18,552 bases of DNA from contig QFQB01000030.1 in assembly GCA_003241475.1 (NCBI GenBank), positions 1 to 18,552 on the forward strand, read 5' to 3'. Each line of letters opens with the position of its first letter. The stretch's first letter is position 1. Source of the stretch: Micavibrio aeruginosavorus (GTDB lineage Bacteria; Pseudomonadota; Alphaproteobacteria; Micavibrionales; Micavibrionaceae). Shown here one piece after another: positions 10,451 through 17,580 of the stretch. Made by a program: the position numbers and the translations under genes. A model generated the notes under the pieces. It was not told the DNA's origin. It ran no database searches and was given only the letters and a program-made list of their open reading frames with translations.

Positions 10451-10466
10451 GCATCGATATCGATGC
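10451..10466. repeat. Perfect 16-bp palindrome GCATCGATATCGATGC
   Basis: Both half-sites contain ATCGAT, and the centre CGATATCG includes two inverted CGATA motifs. In flies, CGATA-type clusters and TATCGATA are bound by the insulator protein BEAF-32 and by DREF. A role here is only inferred. Confidence 0.5.
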
Positions 10467-12150
10467 AGTGCAACAGTCGAACAATGGTTAAATTAATAAC
10501 GCCGACTATAATGACAGTTCACTTGCAGTGGACTCTCTACAGAGGTTATCCGTTTTGTGGTTCAAATCGACCGGTGACCTGTGGTTCCCGATTCCATTCG
10601 AGTTGTTTGTCCTTTTCTTCTTCTCTTCTTGTCCTTGTTTTTATTGTTTCAAAATGCGTGTACGCTAATTTGAGGGTAAATAACCATAAATTGTCTATCG
10701 GAAATAGCGGACACGGAACATTCGTAATTGCACATCACCGCCGGAACGACGGTATTTGATTGTCCCTTTTGCGGGTGGGTTAGCGACGGGGTTCGTTTCG
10801 CTTCTGAGTCTATTTGTGATTGATGACTCGGTGAGGTCCATTTGAAAGCGAATCATCAGTATTTCATCTCTCTCGAGGCGCGCGGTAAGGAAGACGGGGG
10901 TCTATTCGAGGATTGCAAATGAACCATGAATTATTTAACGAACGCCATCGTTTTTTTTAAACGCCCCGGAAGTTTCGAAATGATTACTTTTTCATAAACA
11001 GGAGTTGCGATGAATGTGAAATGTGAATGTGAGATCCATTCAAATGAACAGTCGAAGGGTTGATTGGGGATGGCATTTCATTTGTTTTCTTTTTTAAACC
11101 AATCGAAGTTTTCCTGGATAGGGAATGTTTCAATTCATTTATTGATTCGATAATTGCCGAAGAAATGTCGATACTTTTCAAGATGGCTCTCTCGCGTTGC
11201 ACTTCCTTTCGATTTTATTAAACATCAATCGATTTTGACAATGTTGAAAGGTGTGTGAAGAATGGTTCGCTCTTCGATTATTGCTTGACCCTTTAGCTGG
11301 AAGTGAGACGGTAAAGAAGTTTCGTGAATCGGTTTTTCCATCCGACCAGAGTTCACCTATTCATAGAGGCTTCTCTGATCAAAATGGCTAAGCAATGTTG
11401 AGCGAACGAGATTGATTAATGATCACAATGACGGAAGCCCCCAAACTCTCATCGGATGTGTCCAGTCGCCGCAAATTAAATGCTTGAATATGGCGGAAGA
11501 GCCACTTGAATATCACAAATCAATTCCCCGACTCATTCCCAAATAGAACCGACTCTGCGCAAAGCGAAACCTCAAAGCATTCATTAAAATGCGATATAAT
11601 ATCAAAAAAAAAGAACGAAAAAAGCGATGAGCCATCCCTTCTCTACGCAATTACAAAGCAATATGTTTTCAATTCGCTGCGATTCATCAGAGCAAACACC
11701 CGAAAAGAATGGCGAAAATCGATATTTGATACACTTGCCCTCATCAGTCACTCGAATGCGATTGCGATTGCAATGCGATTGTGTTCATCATTGGATTTGT
11801 TTATTCAATAAACGCCCTCCCGACAGCCAATGGATTGTCTGCATCAATTTTTAAACAATCATGAAATAACACAAGTGCCTTGCAATTAATACGTCGTTAA
11901 TACGCGCCGATCTCATCTCGGAGTGCGGTTGAGGGACAGAATACCCCGAATGTTGTTCTTTGAACGAAGAATTCTGATGGAAATGTTACCGCTGCAGATC
12001 AAAACGCATTCGAACGAATGGAATCACCCTCAGCGACGGTGTATCGCACTCAATAAAATGCTAGTGTTACAAGACAATCGATTTAACAGTAACAACGGAG
12101 GATTGGCCATCTGCAAACCCATAACGAATTTCCCACATCATAACATGCCA

Positions 12151-12242
12151 TTATGAATCGACGATATTTAGGGTGGATTTTTCGTACGCATTGTCTTCGT
12201 CCTCGTTGTCGTTCTCGTCATCGTTGTGGGGTCGTTTTGTGC
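12151..12242 (-). CDS. Possible 3'-terminal exon of an unidentified host gene (partial)
   Basis: Reading the minus strand from a TGTAG|GC acceptor-like site gives about 30 residues, beginning TKRP, running through the acidic stretch HNDDENDNEDEDNA and ending AYEKSTLNIVDS before TAA. The mix of an acidic run and a non-repetitive C-terminus looks like the tail of a real insect protein, but I recognise no family. Upstream exons would lie at higher coordinates, where the sequence becomes bacterial, so the gene would be cut by the junction. The acceptor has a weak pyrimidine tract and the acidic run could be simple sequence read by chance. Confidence 0.3.
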
Positions 12243-12249
12243 CTACATT

Positions 12250-12510
12250 TGTGTTTGTACTTCAATGTTTATTTTTTAATCGCTGACAAAATTGATAGAA
12301 TGGTTGTGTTTGGGCCCTAATCGCTGCAGCGTCGGGTAAAGGGGTCTTGACTCAGGGGCTGCTCTTTTCATGTCGACGCCACTGAGCCTTCCTTCATCTA
12401 AAGATGAAGCATCTTCGACGATATAGATTTCCTATCCAACTGACCCCTCAGACCCCCAGTATTTTCTTTAAGAGCCGCAACGCTGCAAGCCCTTGTCAGT
12501 TCAATCGACG
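12250..12510. other. Junction zone between insect and bacterial DNA
   Basis: The insect character (AT-rich, simple-sequence) ends around 12,250-12,310. From about 12,510 onward the DNA is bacterial. I cannot place the breakpoint to the base. No transposase, long terminal repeat, tRNA, target-site duplication or shared homologous stretch is visible here. Within it, CTTCATCT-AA-AGATGAAG (12392-12409) forms an 8-bp inverted repeat. Confidence 0.7.
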
Positions 12511-12512
12511 TT

Positions 12513-13091
12513 TTGTCAGTGTCTCTTCGTTCATTAGCGCCCCCTCTCTCCGCCTTCCCTGACCGGGATTTCGTTAATAACATTTCGAATAATTCATTTT
12601 TGATTGTTTACGTTCTTATCAATATGGCGCTTGGCTTGCTCAATGAGTTTATAGGCCGCACTATGGCACCCTATGTTGTGGACACAGGTGCCAGCGAGCC
12701 TGTCACAATTCCGGCAGATATAGTCATGCTGTCATTCTTTTTGATTATTTTCATGTTTTGGGGCTTTCGTCTTTTCTGGCTGAACATTCCGTTTTCGCTG
12801 AACATGAGCATGCGTGATTATATGCGTGCTGTGCGCGGCGCCATGCCGACATTGCAGATGATTGCTATCTGGTTGCTCTGTTTCGCGCCGTTTATTATGG
12901 CCTTGAAGATCGTTTGGGAATTGTTTGGCGCACCCATCGTAGCGGGAATGGGCGCCGGGGTCGGGAATGTCTTGAACAACGCTTTGTCCGCTTTCGTCGA
13001 CACGCTTAAAAGCCTGGTTGCGGTGGCCGGCATTACCTTTGCCTTGCGTACCTTGATGACACCCGCATCACGCACCAACCGGATCGTTTAA
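12513..13091 (+). CDS. Integral membrane protein of unknown function, upstream of ferredoxin
   Basis: The first bacterial gene after the junction. Hydrophobic segments: FLIVYVLINMALGLL near the N-terminus, VMLSFFLIIFMFWGFRLFW, LQMIAIWLLCFAPFIMALKIV, and a weaker C-terminal AGITFALRTLM helix, so three to four membrane passes. I recognise no family. The start is unclear: the frame is open from a TTG at 12513, while the first ATG (12624) would fall inside the first hydrophobic helix, so a non-ATG start upstream is more likely. No good Shine-Dalgarno is seen. The true 5' end could also have been lost at the junction. It ends 4 bp before the ferredoxin gene, suggesting one transcript. Confidence 0.65.
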   Translation: MSVSLRSLAPPLSAFPDRDFVNNISNNSFLIVYVLINMALGLLNEFIGRTMAPYVVDTGASEPVTIPADIVMLSFFLIIFMFWGFRLFWLNIPFSLNMSMRDYMRAVRGAMPTLQMIAIWLLCFAPFIMALKIVWELFGAPIVAGMGAGVGNVLNNALSAFVDTLKSLVAVAGITFALRTLMTPASRTNRIV

Positions 13092-13095
13092 TTCC

Positions 13096-13413
13096 ATGAA
13101 GATTTTTGTCACGGATCAGGACGGCAAGGAGCATGAACTGGAAGGCATCGAAGGCTGGCGCGTGATGGAAATCATCAAGGACTACGGCTTGCCCATCAAG
13201 GCCGAATGCGGAGGATGCTGCGCCTGCGCCACCTGTCATGTGTATGTCGATCCGGCGTGGGTTCCCAAGCTCTATCCCATGCGGGATGATGAACAGGAGG
13301 CGCTCGATCTGGCTTTTGGCGTGGAAGACAATTCCCGCCTGTCCTGCCAGATATTAATGTCCGAAGAACTGGACGGGCTCAAAGTGACCCTCGCCCCGGG
13401 GTCTGAACCCTAA
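13096..13413 (+). CDS. Adrenodoxin-type [2Fe-2S] ferredoxin
   Basis: Cytoplasmic electron carrier of 105 aa. The four cluster ligands are C38-x5-C44-x2-C47-x36-C84, the adrenodoxin/bacterial FdxB spacing, within ECGGCCACATCHVYVD and the downstream RLSCQI motif. DDEQEALDLA is the family's conserved partner-binding acidic helix. Proteins of this type pass electrons to Fe-S assembly or to monooxygenases; which one cannot be told here. It starts 4 bp after the membrane protein, without a clear Shine-Dalgarno of its own, so translation may be coupled. Confidence 0.93.
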   Translation: MKIFVTDQDGKEHELEGIEGWRVMEIIKDYGLPIKAECGGCCACATCHVYVDPAWVPKLYPMRDDEQEALDLAFGVEDNSRLSCQILMSEELDGLKVTLAPGSEP

Positions 13414-13417
13414 TTTA

Positions 13418-13446
13418 TTGACATAAGTTTAGGCCTTGCCTATAAA
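13418..13446 (+). promoter_or_regulatory. Near-consensus sigma70 promoter, predicted leaderless start
   Basis: TTGACA (13418-13423), 17-base spacer, TATAAA (13441-13446). A start site 7 bases past the -10 box falls exactly on the A of the ATG at 13453. The promoter begins 5 bases after the ferredoxin stop. Confidence 0.75.
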
Positions 13447-13452
13447 GCGGCC

Positions 13453-14718
13453 ATGTCAAAATTATTCCCTGCAGCCGCAAGACGATACATAGAAAGCATT
13501 TTCTATGCTGGCTATTATCCTAGACGCGCGTCCCTCGTTCAAAGCGATATCGATGTCGTTTTGTCTTTGGCCTCTCGCCGTATTGCCAGATTGCCCGGGG
13601 AAAATAACGACGCTTCGAAACCCTTCTGGGATTATTGCGCACGTCAGAATGATTACAATTTTAACCGTCTTGAGGGCGAGTTGATCTGGTATATCGCTAA
13701 CGCAATCGATGCAAGACGTATCAAGGTGCGCAGTAGAAACGACGAACCGCTTGAGGCCTATTTGGAAGGCAATGCCGAAAAATGGTTGAAGGATATCGAG
13801 CGCGGCAAAGACAGAGTTAAATTCTCTGCTGGACGAGATAAAGATTATTTTCTGACATTTGCGTCAAGCAATGAGATCACGCAATTCAAAGACCGGCAAG
13901 CAGAGCTTGTGGCAAAGCTTGTTGATGATGTGTATGCCGCAAAGAGCAATCTTGAAAAGCGTAACGAGATTGCGATGGAATATGGTTTGGAAGATCCTGA
14001 GCGTCTTTCAAGATTTATCAATAAATATTTACAGGTAAGTCGTTTAAAAGAAAAACCGATACTAGAACCAAAGCCGCAAAGAGAAATAAAGCCGAAACCG
14101 ACAATAGAACATATTATCATAGACAGACCAGAATTTTTGGTGCCCTGCTCTGATATAAGTCCTGAAAAAGCGACAAACGTTGCTGCCGGTTTGAACAGCG
14201 TATCGGGCAATCTTTGCAAGGATATTGTTCAAGTAGCCAAAGCCCACGAATTGGAACCGGAACAAGTTGTCGATTTCATATTTTCTTTTCCGGAGCTTAT
14301 TCAGGATAGCGTTAGAAAGCCGATTTTAGCGATTCCCGATTATGTACAAGAGTCTTTGCAAAAAGAGTGGGTTGTAAAGATGCACGATATCAGTCTCGAT
14401 GTTTGCAAGCGTCTCTATGATGATCATGGGGTTGATATTAAGTATGGCCATGTCGTGTCAATGATCCGCTGGGTTTTCGGCCCAGACAAAATGGAAGATA
14501 TTAATAGTGTAATAAAAATGAAATCTTCTGCGGAACCAAAGCTAGCACAGTTACGACTGATCGACCCTCGCCGTATCAACGCGGTGAACAATGTTCAGCG
14601 CACGGTTGGCGAGATCTTTCAGGCTCAAAGCGAGCCTCCGCGTGTGGTTGAACGCGAATCCGGCGGTCCTGCAAGGTGGGGGGCGGCCAAACCCGATCTT
14701 TGGAAGCCCGATCTATAA
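13453..14718 (+). CDS. Protein of unknown function, 421 aa
   Basis: I recognise no family or catalytic motif. No signal peptide or membrane segment is seen, so it is probably cytoplasmic. Two predicted helical regions (about residues 1-198 and 222-400) are joined by a Lys/Pro/Glu-rich linker (EKPILEPKPQREIKPKPTIE, about 199-219). The N-terminal half has many aromatic and charged residues (YIESIFYAGYYPRRASL, FNRLEGELIWYIANAID). The C-terminus ends in a proline/tryptophan-containing tail (WGAAKPDLWKPDL). It has its own near-consensus promoter directly abutting the ATG and no Shine-Dalgarno, and it is followed by a strong terminator, so it is a one-gene transcription unit. Base composition (more AT) differs somewhat from the neighbouring ferredoxin. 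Confidence 0.85.
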   Translation: MSKLFPAAARRYIESIFYAGYYPRRASLVQSDIDVVLSLASRRIARLPGENNDASKPFWDYCARQNDYNFNRLEGELIWYIANAIDARRIKVRSRNDEPLEAYLEGNAEKWLKDIERGKDRVKFSAGRDKDYFLTFASSNEITQFKDRQAELVAKLVDDVYAAKSNLEKRNEIAMEYGLEDPERLSRFINKYLQVSRLKEKPILEPKPQREIKPKPTIEHIIIDRPEFLVPCSDISPEKATNVAAGLNSVSGNLCKDIVQVAKAHELEPEQVVDFIFSFPELIQDSVRKPILAIPDYVQESLQKEWVVKMHDISLDVCKRLYDDHGVDIKYGHVVSMIRWVFGPDKMEDINSVIKMKSSAEPKLAQLRLIDPRRINAVNNVQRTVGEIFQAQSEPPRVVERESGGPARWGAAKPDLWKPDL

Positions 14719-14720
14719 TA

Positions 14721-14755
14721 AAAAACCGGTACGATTCTTCGTACCGGTTTTTTTT
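14721..14755 (+). terminator. Rho-independent terminator of the 421-aa gene
   Basis: Stem AACCGGTACGA/TCGTACCGGTT with a 4-base loop TTCT, preceded by an A-run and followed by a run of T, starting 3 bases after the stop codon. The A-run also makes it usable from the minus strand, for the EF-hand gene at 14808. Confidence 0.92.
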
Positions 14756-14807
14756 AGGAACGATCCTCGCGAGGGAGAGAGAAATCCCCGCATGGACAGC
14801 ATAATGC

Positions 14808-15098
14808 TTATTGCGTCGTGGTCGTTGTTTTTTCCTGAACCTTCGTTCTGATTTTTTCCTTCATGGCGCTTTTTGCGGCCATGGCTTCTTCCTTGGAAAT
14901 ATTGCCGTCTTTGTTGGCATCCATTTTCGCGAATTTTTCGGCGCTGGCTTTTTCATGCTCTGCTTGGCTGATCAGACCATCGCCATTGGCATCGACTTTG
15001 GAAAACCACATGCCGCCGTCTTTGTGCGTACCTTCGGCCATCGCGGCAGGGGCGGCTATGGCCGTCATCATTACTGTCATCAACATAAGTTTTTTCAT
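14808..15098 (-). CDS. Secreted two-EF-hand calcium-binding protein
   Basis: Small exported protein of 96 aa. The signal peptide is MKKLMLMTVMMTAIAAPAAMA, with probable cleavage after AMA (residue 21). Two canonical EF-hand loops follow: D36ANGDGLISQAE47 and D60ANKDGNISKEE71, each with Asp/Asn at positions 1, 3 and 5, Gly at 6 and Glu at 12. The Lys-rich C-terminal helix ends in a Thr/Gln tail. It probably binds calcium in the periplasm or outside; its partner is unknown. The start is supported by a Shine-Dalgarno (GAGGAGA) 7-8 bases upstream. A hairpin overlaps this ribosome-binding region. Confidence 0.88.
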   Translation of the reverse strand: MKKLMLMTVMMTAIAAPAAMAEGTHKDGGMWFSKVDANGDGLISQAEHEKASAEKFAKMDANKDGNISKEEAMAAKSAMKEKIRTKVQEKTTTTTQ

Positions 15099-15131
15099 GG
15101 TTCATCTCCTCGTTGGGTTGAAAGATGAACC
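15099..15131 (-). promoter_or_regulatory. Hairpin over the ribosome-binding site of the EF-hand gene
   Basis: On the minus strand, GGTTCATCT and AGATGAACC are perfect 9-base complements with a 15-base loop. The second arm lies directly against the ATG, and the Shine-Dalgarno GAGGAGA spans the loop and the base of the stem. Folding would partly hide the initiation region. Confidence 0.5.
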
Positions 15132-15193
15132 AAACCTAGAACGGAAAAACGCCGAGTAAACCCGCGATATTTTTCGTTAAGAAGGGAACTTTT

Positions 15194-15604
15194 TTAAACG
15201 GCGTCGTGCGGCGCGCCGTCGCGCAAGCGCTTGGAGGCCGCAAAACCATGCAGGCCCATGCGCCACTGAACGGCGACGACGGCGCCTTTGGCGGGTTGCA
15301 ACAAGGCAACCGCCAGCAGAAACGTGAGCGGCAATGTCGTGGCCAGATGCACCCAGAACGGCGGCGCGTAAAGGTCTTCAAGCAGCAAGGCGAACGTCAC
15401 CATGACATGTCCCAGAATGGCGACCACGATGTAGGCGGGGAAGTCATCGGCGCGGTGATGGTGGAATTCTTCGCCGCAAACCTCGCAGCGGTCGATGACT
15501 TTCAGCCATTTGCGAAAAAGCCTGCCCTCGCCGCAATGGGGGCATTTGCCTTTGATGCCGCGGGAGAGGGTCTGGATGAGGGAAAGAGGGGGCGTCTGGG
15601 TCAT
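15194..15604 (-). CDS. DUF983 family membrane protein
   Basis: 136 aa. The N-terminal motif KCPHCGEGRLF followed by DRCEVCGEEF gives a four-cysteine zinc-ribbon-like module (CPxCG...CxxCG), then HHHRADDFPAY and two hydrophobic helices (YIVVAILGHVMVTFALLL and WVHLATTLPLTFLLAVALLQP). This is the layout of the alphaproteobacterial DUF983 family, which is often found near cytochrome oxidase genes; its function is not settled. The start at 15604 (MTQTPP) is preferred over an in-frame ATG at 15613. No Shine-Dalgarno is present and a possible -10 (TATATG) ends 6 bases upstream. Confidence 0.88.
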   Translation of the reverse strand: MTQTPPLSLIQTLSRGIKGKCPHCGEGRLFRKWLKVIDRCEVCGEEFHHHRADDFPAYIVVAILGHVMVTFALLLEDLYAPPFWVHLATTLPLTFLLAVALLQPAKGAVVAVQWRMGLHGFAASKRLRDGAPHDAV

Positions 15605-15744
15605 AAGAAACATATAATATATTATTTTCGTAAAGTCATCCCTTGCGCCGGACCGCAAGACCGATTAGTTTTCATAGAAATTAATGTCATAAAGAAATGA
15701 ACCCATTGGGGCTTGGATCGTTGTCCATGCGTAAAGGATATAAA

Positions 15745-16677
15745 ATGAAAGTACATCTTCTTCTCGCGGCGTCTGCCGCATCATTGTTGCTGGCAAGCCC
15801 AGCATCGGCGCTGGCTGATATTCAACCGCAAGCCAGAACGCAGGTTCCGGCAACGCAAGTGCAGGCGCCTGCCGTTCCTGCAACGCCTGCGGCTACTGCG
15901 CCAAAACCTGTCGCGCCTCCCGCGCCGCAAGCATCGGCCGAGCCTGTTTCGCTGCAGCCCACGCCGCTACCCGCGAATGTCGCCAAGATGCCCAATCCGC
16001 CCGTCGCGCCTGTTTCCGTTTCCACAAGCTATGCCGCGCCGGCTTCTTTGGGCGATTCCGGCACGATGTACGCCAAGCAAATGGCGCTCGCCGGAAAAAT
16101 GCCGGTTGCCGGCGATGATGCCGCGCGCGTAGCCGCCATTGCGCCTGCTGCCGGTACGCCGACTGCCGCCGCAATCAATGCCGGCAAGCCTGCAAAGATG
16201 GTGGCTGGCGTTCAGATGTTGCCGTCGCAAACGATCGCCGCGAATATCTCTGGCGCGAAAACCTTTTCGACGCTTTTGAATGTTGCAACGGCGACGGGCG
16301 TACAATCTGCTTCTTTTGCAACGCCGCTGCCGATTACGCTGTTCGCGCCGGATGATGCCGCTTTTAGAAAGCTACCTAAAAACGCATTCAACATCCTAAT
16401 GACGCCCGCCAATCGCGCCAAGCTGACGAAACTGATGAATTATCACATCGTGCCGGGCGTGCATGATGCGGCCTCTATCCGTGCCGACATCGCGGCGGGC
16501 CGCGGTACGGCAACCTATCAGACGCTGGCCGGTGATTCCTTGCGCATCACGGCGGGCCGCAATGGCGTCCTGACGATCATTGACGACAATGGCAACAGAT
16601 CGCGCCTGACGACGACGGATGCGTATCAGTCGAACGGCGTCGTCCATGTGGTGGACACGGTTATTATTCCGAAATAA
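15745..16677 (+). CDS. Secreted FAS1 (fasciclin) domain protein with Pro/Ala-rich linker
   Basis: 310 aa. The start at 15745 is favoured by AAAGGA six bases upstream and by the signal peptide MKVHLLLAASAASLLLASPA, cleaved near ALA; the frame is open to 15697. Residues about 25-85 are a low-complexity Pro/Ala/Gln region, followed by another Ala-rich stretch. The C-terminal half (about 165-310) is a single FAS1 domain with the H1 motif TLFAPDDAAFRKLP, the central YHIVPG and the H2 motif NGVVHVVDTVIIPK. Bacterial FAS1 proteins are periplasmic or surface adhesion-type proteins. Nothing here points to a specific ligand. Its last 14 bases overlap the 3' end of the convergent phosphatase gene. Confidence 0.9.
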   Translation: MKVHLLLAASAASLLLASPASALADIQPQARTQVPATQVQAPAVPATPAATAPKPVAPPAPQASAEPVSLQPTPLPANVAKMPNPPVAPVSVSTSYAAPASLGDSGTMYAKQMALAGKMPVAGDDAARVAAIAPAAGTPTAAAINAGKPAKMVAGVQMLPSQTIAANISGAKTFSTLLNVATATGVQSASFATPLPITLFAPDDAAFRKLPKNAFNILMTPANRAKLTKLMNYHIVPGVHDAASIRADIAAGRGTATYQTLAGDSLRITAGRNGVLTIIDDNGNRSRLTTTDAYQSNGVVHVVDTVIIPK

Positions 16678-17233
16678 TTTTCTGCTCGGCGCTGGCGGCG
16701 AAAACCCGCCAGTCCGCCGTTCCTTCGGGGGCAAAGCCGTAGATCACGGCATTGTGCGCTTCGACTTTCCCTTTCAGATTTGCGGCTTCCAAAATTCGGC
16801 GTAGCGTGCCGCCATGCGCAACAAACAGCGCAACAGCATCGTGTTGCAAGTGGTCGTTAAGCGCACCAATCACACGGGCGGCTTGATCGGCCACATTTTC
16901 TTCACCGGGCAATGTGCCGCGTTTGATCTGTTCTTGTTCGCTGATAAGCCCGTCCAGTTCCCCAAGATAACGCTCGTTAAGTCTTGCATCGATCTCATGC
17001 GGAATATGCGGCGCGATCAGGGAAGCTGTTTGATGTGTGCGCTTGAGCGTGCTGGCAATGATGCGTGTGGGAACGGGGGAGAGCAGGGCAAAAGTTTGTG
17101 CGGCTTTTTGCGCTTGTTCACGGCCGAAATCGGTGAGGTCCGGATCGCGCCCGCCGCCGGAAATGACGTGTGCGGCATTGTCATGCGTTTGCCCGTGGCG
17201 GACGGCGTAGAAAATCTTGCGGTGAAGGATCAT
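16664..17233 (-). CDS. Histidine phosphatase superfamily (phosphoglycerate mutase-like) protein
   Basis: 189 aa. The catalytic R12-H13-G14 motif lies in YAVRHGQTHDN; LTDFGREQAQKA follows, then the acidic NERYLGELDG segment with the general-acid Glu, and the second histidine in FVAHGGTLRRIL. This is the full active-site set of a branch 1 histidine phosphatase (phosphoglycerate mutase, CobC or broad phosphatase). The substrate cannot be assigned. It follows usg with a 27-base gap, and a candidate own promoter (TATGAT) ends exactly 6 bases before the ATG, so it may have both read-through and its own leaderless transcript. Confidence 0.92.
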   Translation of the reverse strand: MILHRKIFYAVRHGQTHDNAAHVISGGGRDPDLTDFGREQAQKAAQTFALLSPVPTRIIASTLKRTHQTASLIAPHIPHEIDARLNERYLGELDGLISEQEQIKRGTLPGEENVADQAARVIGALNDHLQHDAVALFVAHGGTLRRILEAANLKGKVEAHNAVIYGFAPEGTADWRVFAASAEQKIISE

Positions 17234-17239
17234 CACCGG

Positions 17240-17268
17240 ATCATAGCAGTCTTTACATGATTATTGAA
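17240..17268 (-). promoter_or_regulatory. Candidate leaderless promoter of the histidine phosphatase gene
   Basis: Minus strand: TTCAAT (17268-17263), 17-base spacer, TATGAT (17245-17240), then CCGGTG and the ATG at 17233. The -35 box is poor (3 of 6), the -10 box good (5 of 6). It overlaps the end of the usg coding region. Confidence 0.4.
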
Positions 17269-17527
17269 TGGTCGCTTCGAAATCAAAAAACTGCGCATCG
17301 GATGGTGTAATGATTTTTTGGTGCGCAACATAAACGGAATGGAGCTTGCCTTCGATTTCCTGAATCCAGAAGCCAAGGAAGCCGTGAAGTTGCGGGAATT
17401 TCGGGGCGAGGTCGTAATCCTGCCAGATGAATTCCTGTAAAAATTTGGGATAGTCGGGAAGATGGTAATAGATTTGCGCCGTGGTCAGGCGGTAATGGTC
17501 TGAAAACTGTCGTCCGAAATCTGCCAT
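17261..17527 (-). CDS. usg: Usg-like family protein
   Basis: 88 aa, small and soluble. The sequence begins MADFGRQFSDHYRLTTAQI and continues YYHLPDYPKFLQEFIWQDYDLAP, the characteristic signature of the alphaproteobacterial Usg family, named from a gene next to the trp operon in Caulobacter. The biochemical role is unknown. The start is fixed by AAAGGAG five bases before the ATG at 17527, rather than the longer open frame from 17563. It is the middle gene of a minus-strand trio, 53 bases after the 177-aa gene and 27 before the phosphatase. Confidence 0.88.
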   Translation of the reverse strand: MADFGRQFSDHYRLTTAQIYYHLPDYPKFLQEFIWQDYDLAPKFPQLHGFLGFWIQEIEGKLHSVYVAHQKIITPSDAQFFDFEATIQ

Positions 17528-17580
17528 TCTGGCTCCTTTCAACAAGGGTCCAGTGTAGCACAAATTTTATTAATCTTTTG

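Larger units (their letters stand above)
10227..12150. other. 1.9 kb non-coding DNA downstream of Fer1
   Basis: No recognisable coding exon on either strand. The start should be Fer1 3'UTR. Notable are a 9-bp inverted repeat just after the Fer1 stop (10234-10253) and a perfect 16-bp palindrome (10451-10466). AATAAA occurs near 11805 on the plus strand, with a minus-strand copy overlapping the same AT-rich patch. Composition and runs such as the A-stretch near 11606 look like ordinary insect intergenic DNA. Confidence 0.5.

Noticed and set aside
12300..12500. tRNA or insertion-sequence remnant marking an integration site
   Set aside because: No cloverleaf, terminal inverted repeats, transposase fragment or target duplication could be found by eye.
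12398..12583. Minus-strand open frame of 61 codons in the junction zone
   Set aside because: Low-complexity composition, no ribosome-binding site, antisense to the membrane-protein leader.
14811..15159. Plus-strand open frames of about 100 codons opposite the EF-hand gene
   Set aside because: They are mirror frames of a clear signal peptide plus two EF-hands on the minus strand.
15206..15700. Plus-strand 164-codon frame opposite the DUF983 gene
   Set aside because: The minus strand encodes the cysteine motifs and membrane helices of DUF983; the plus frame has no family features.
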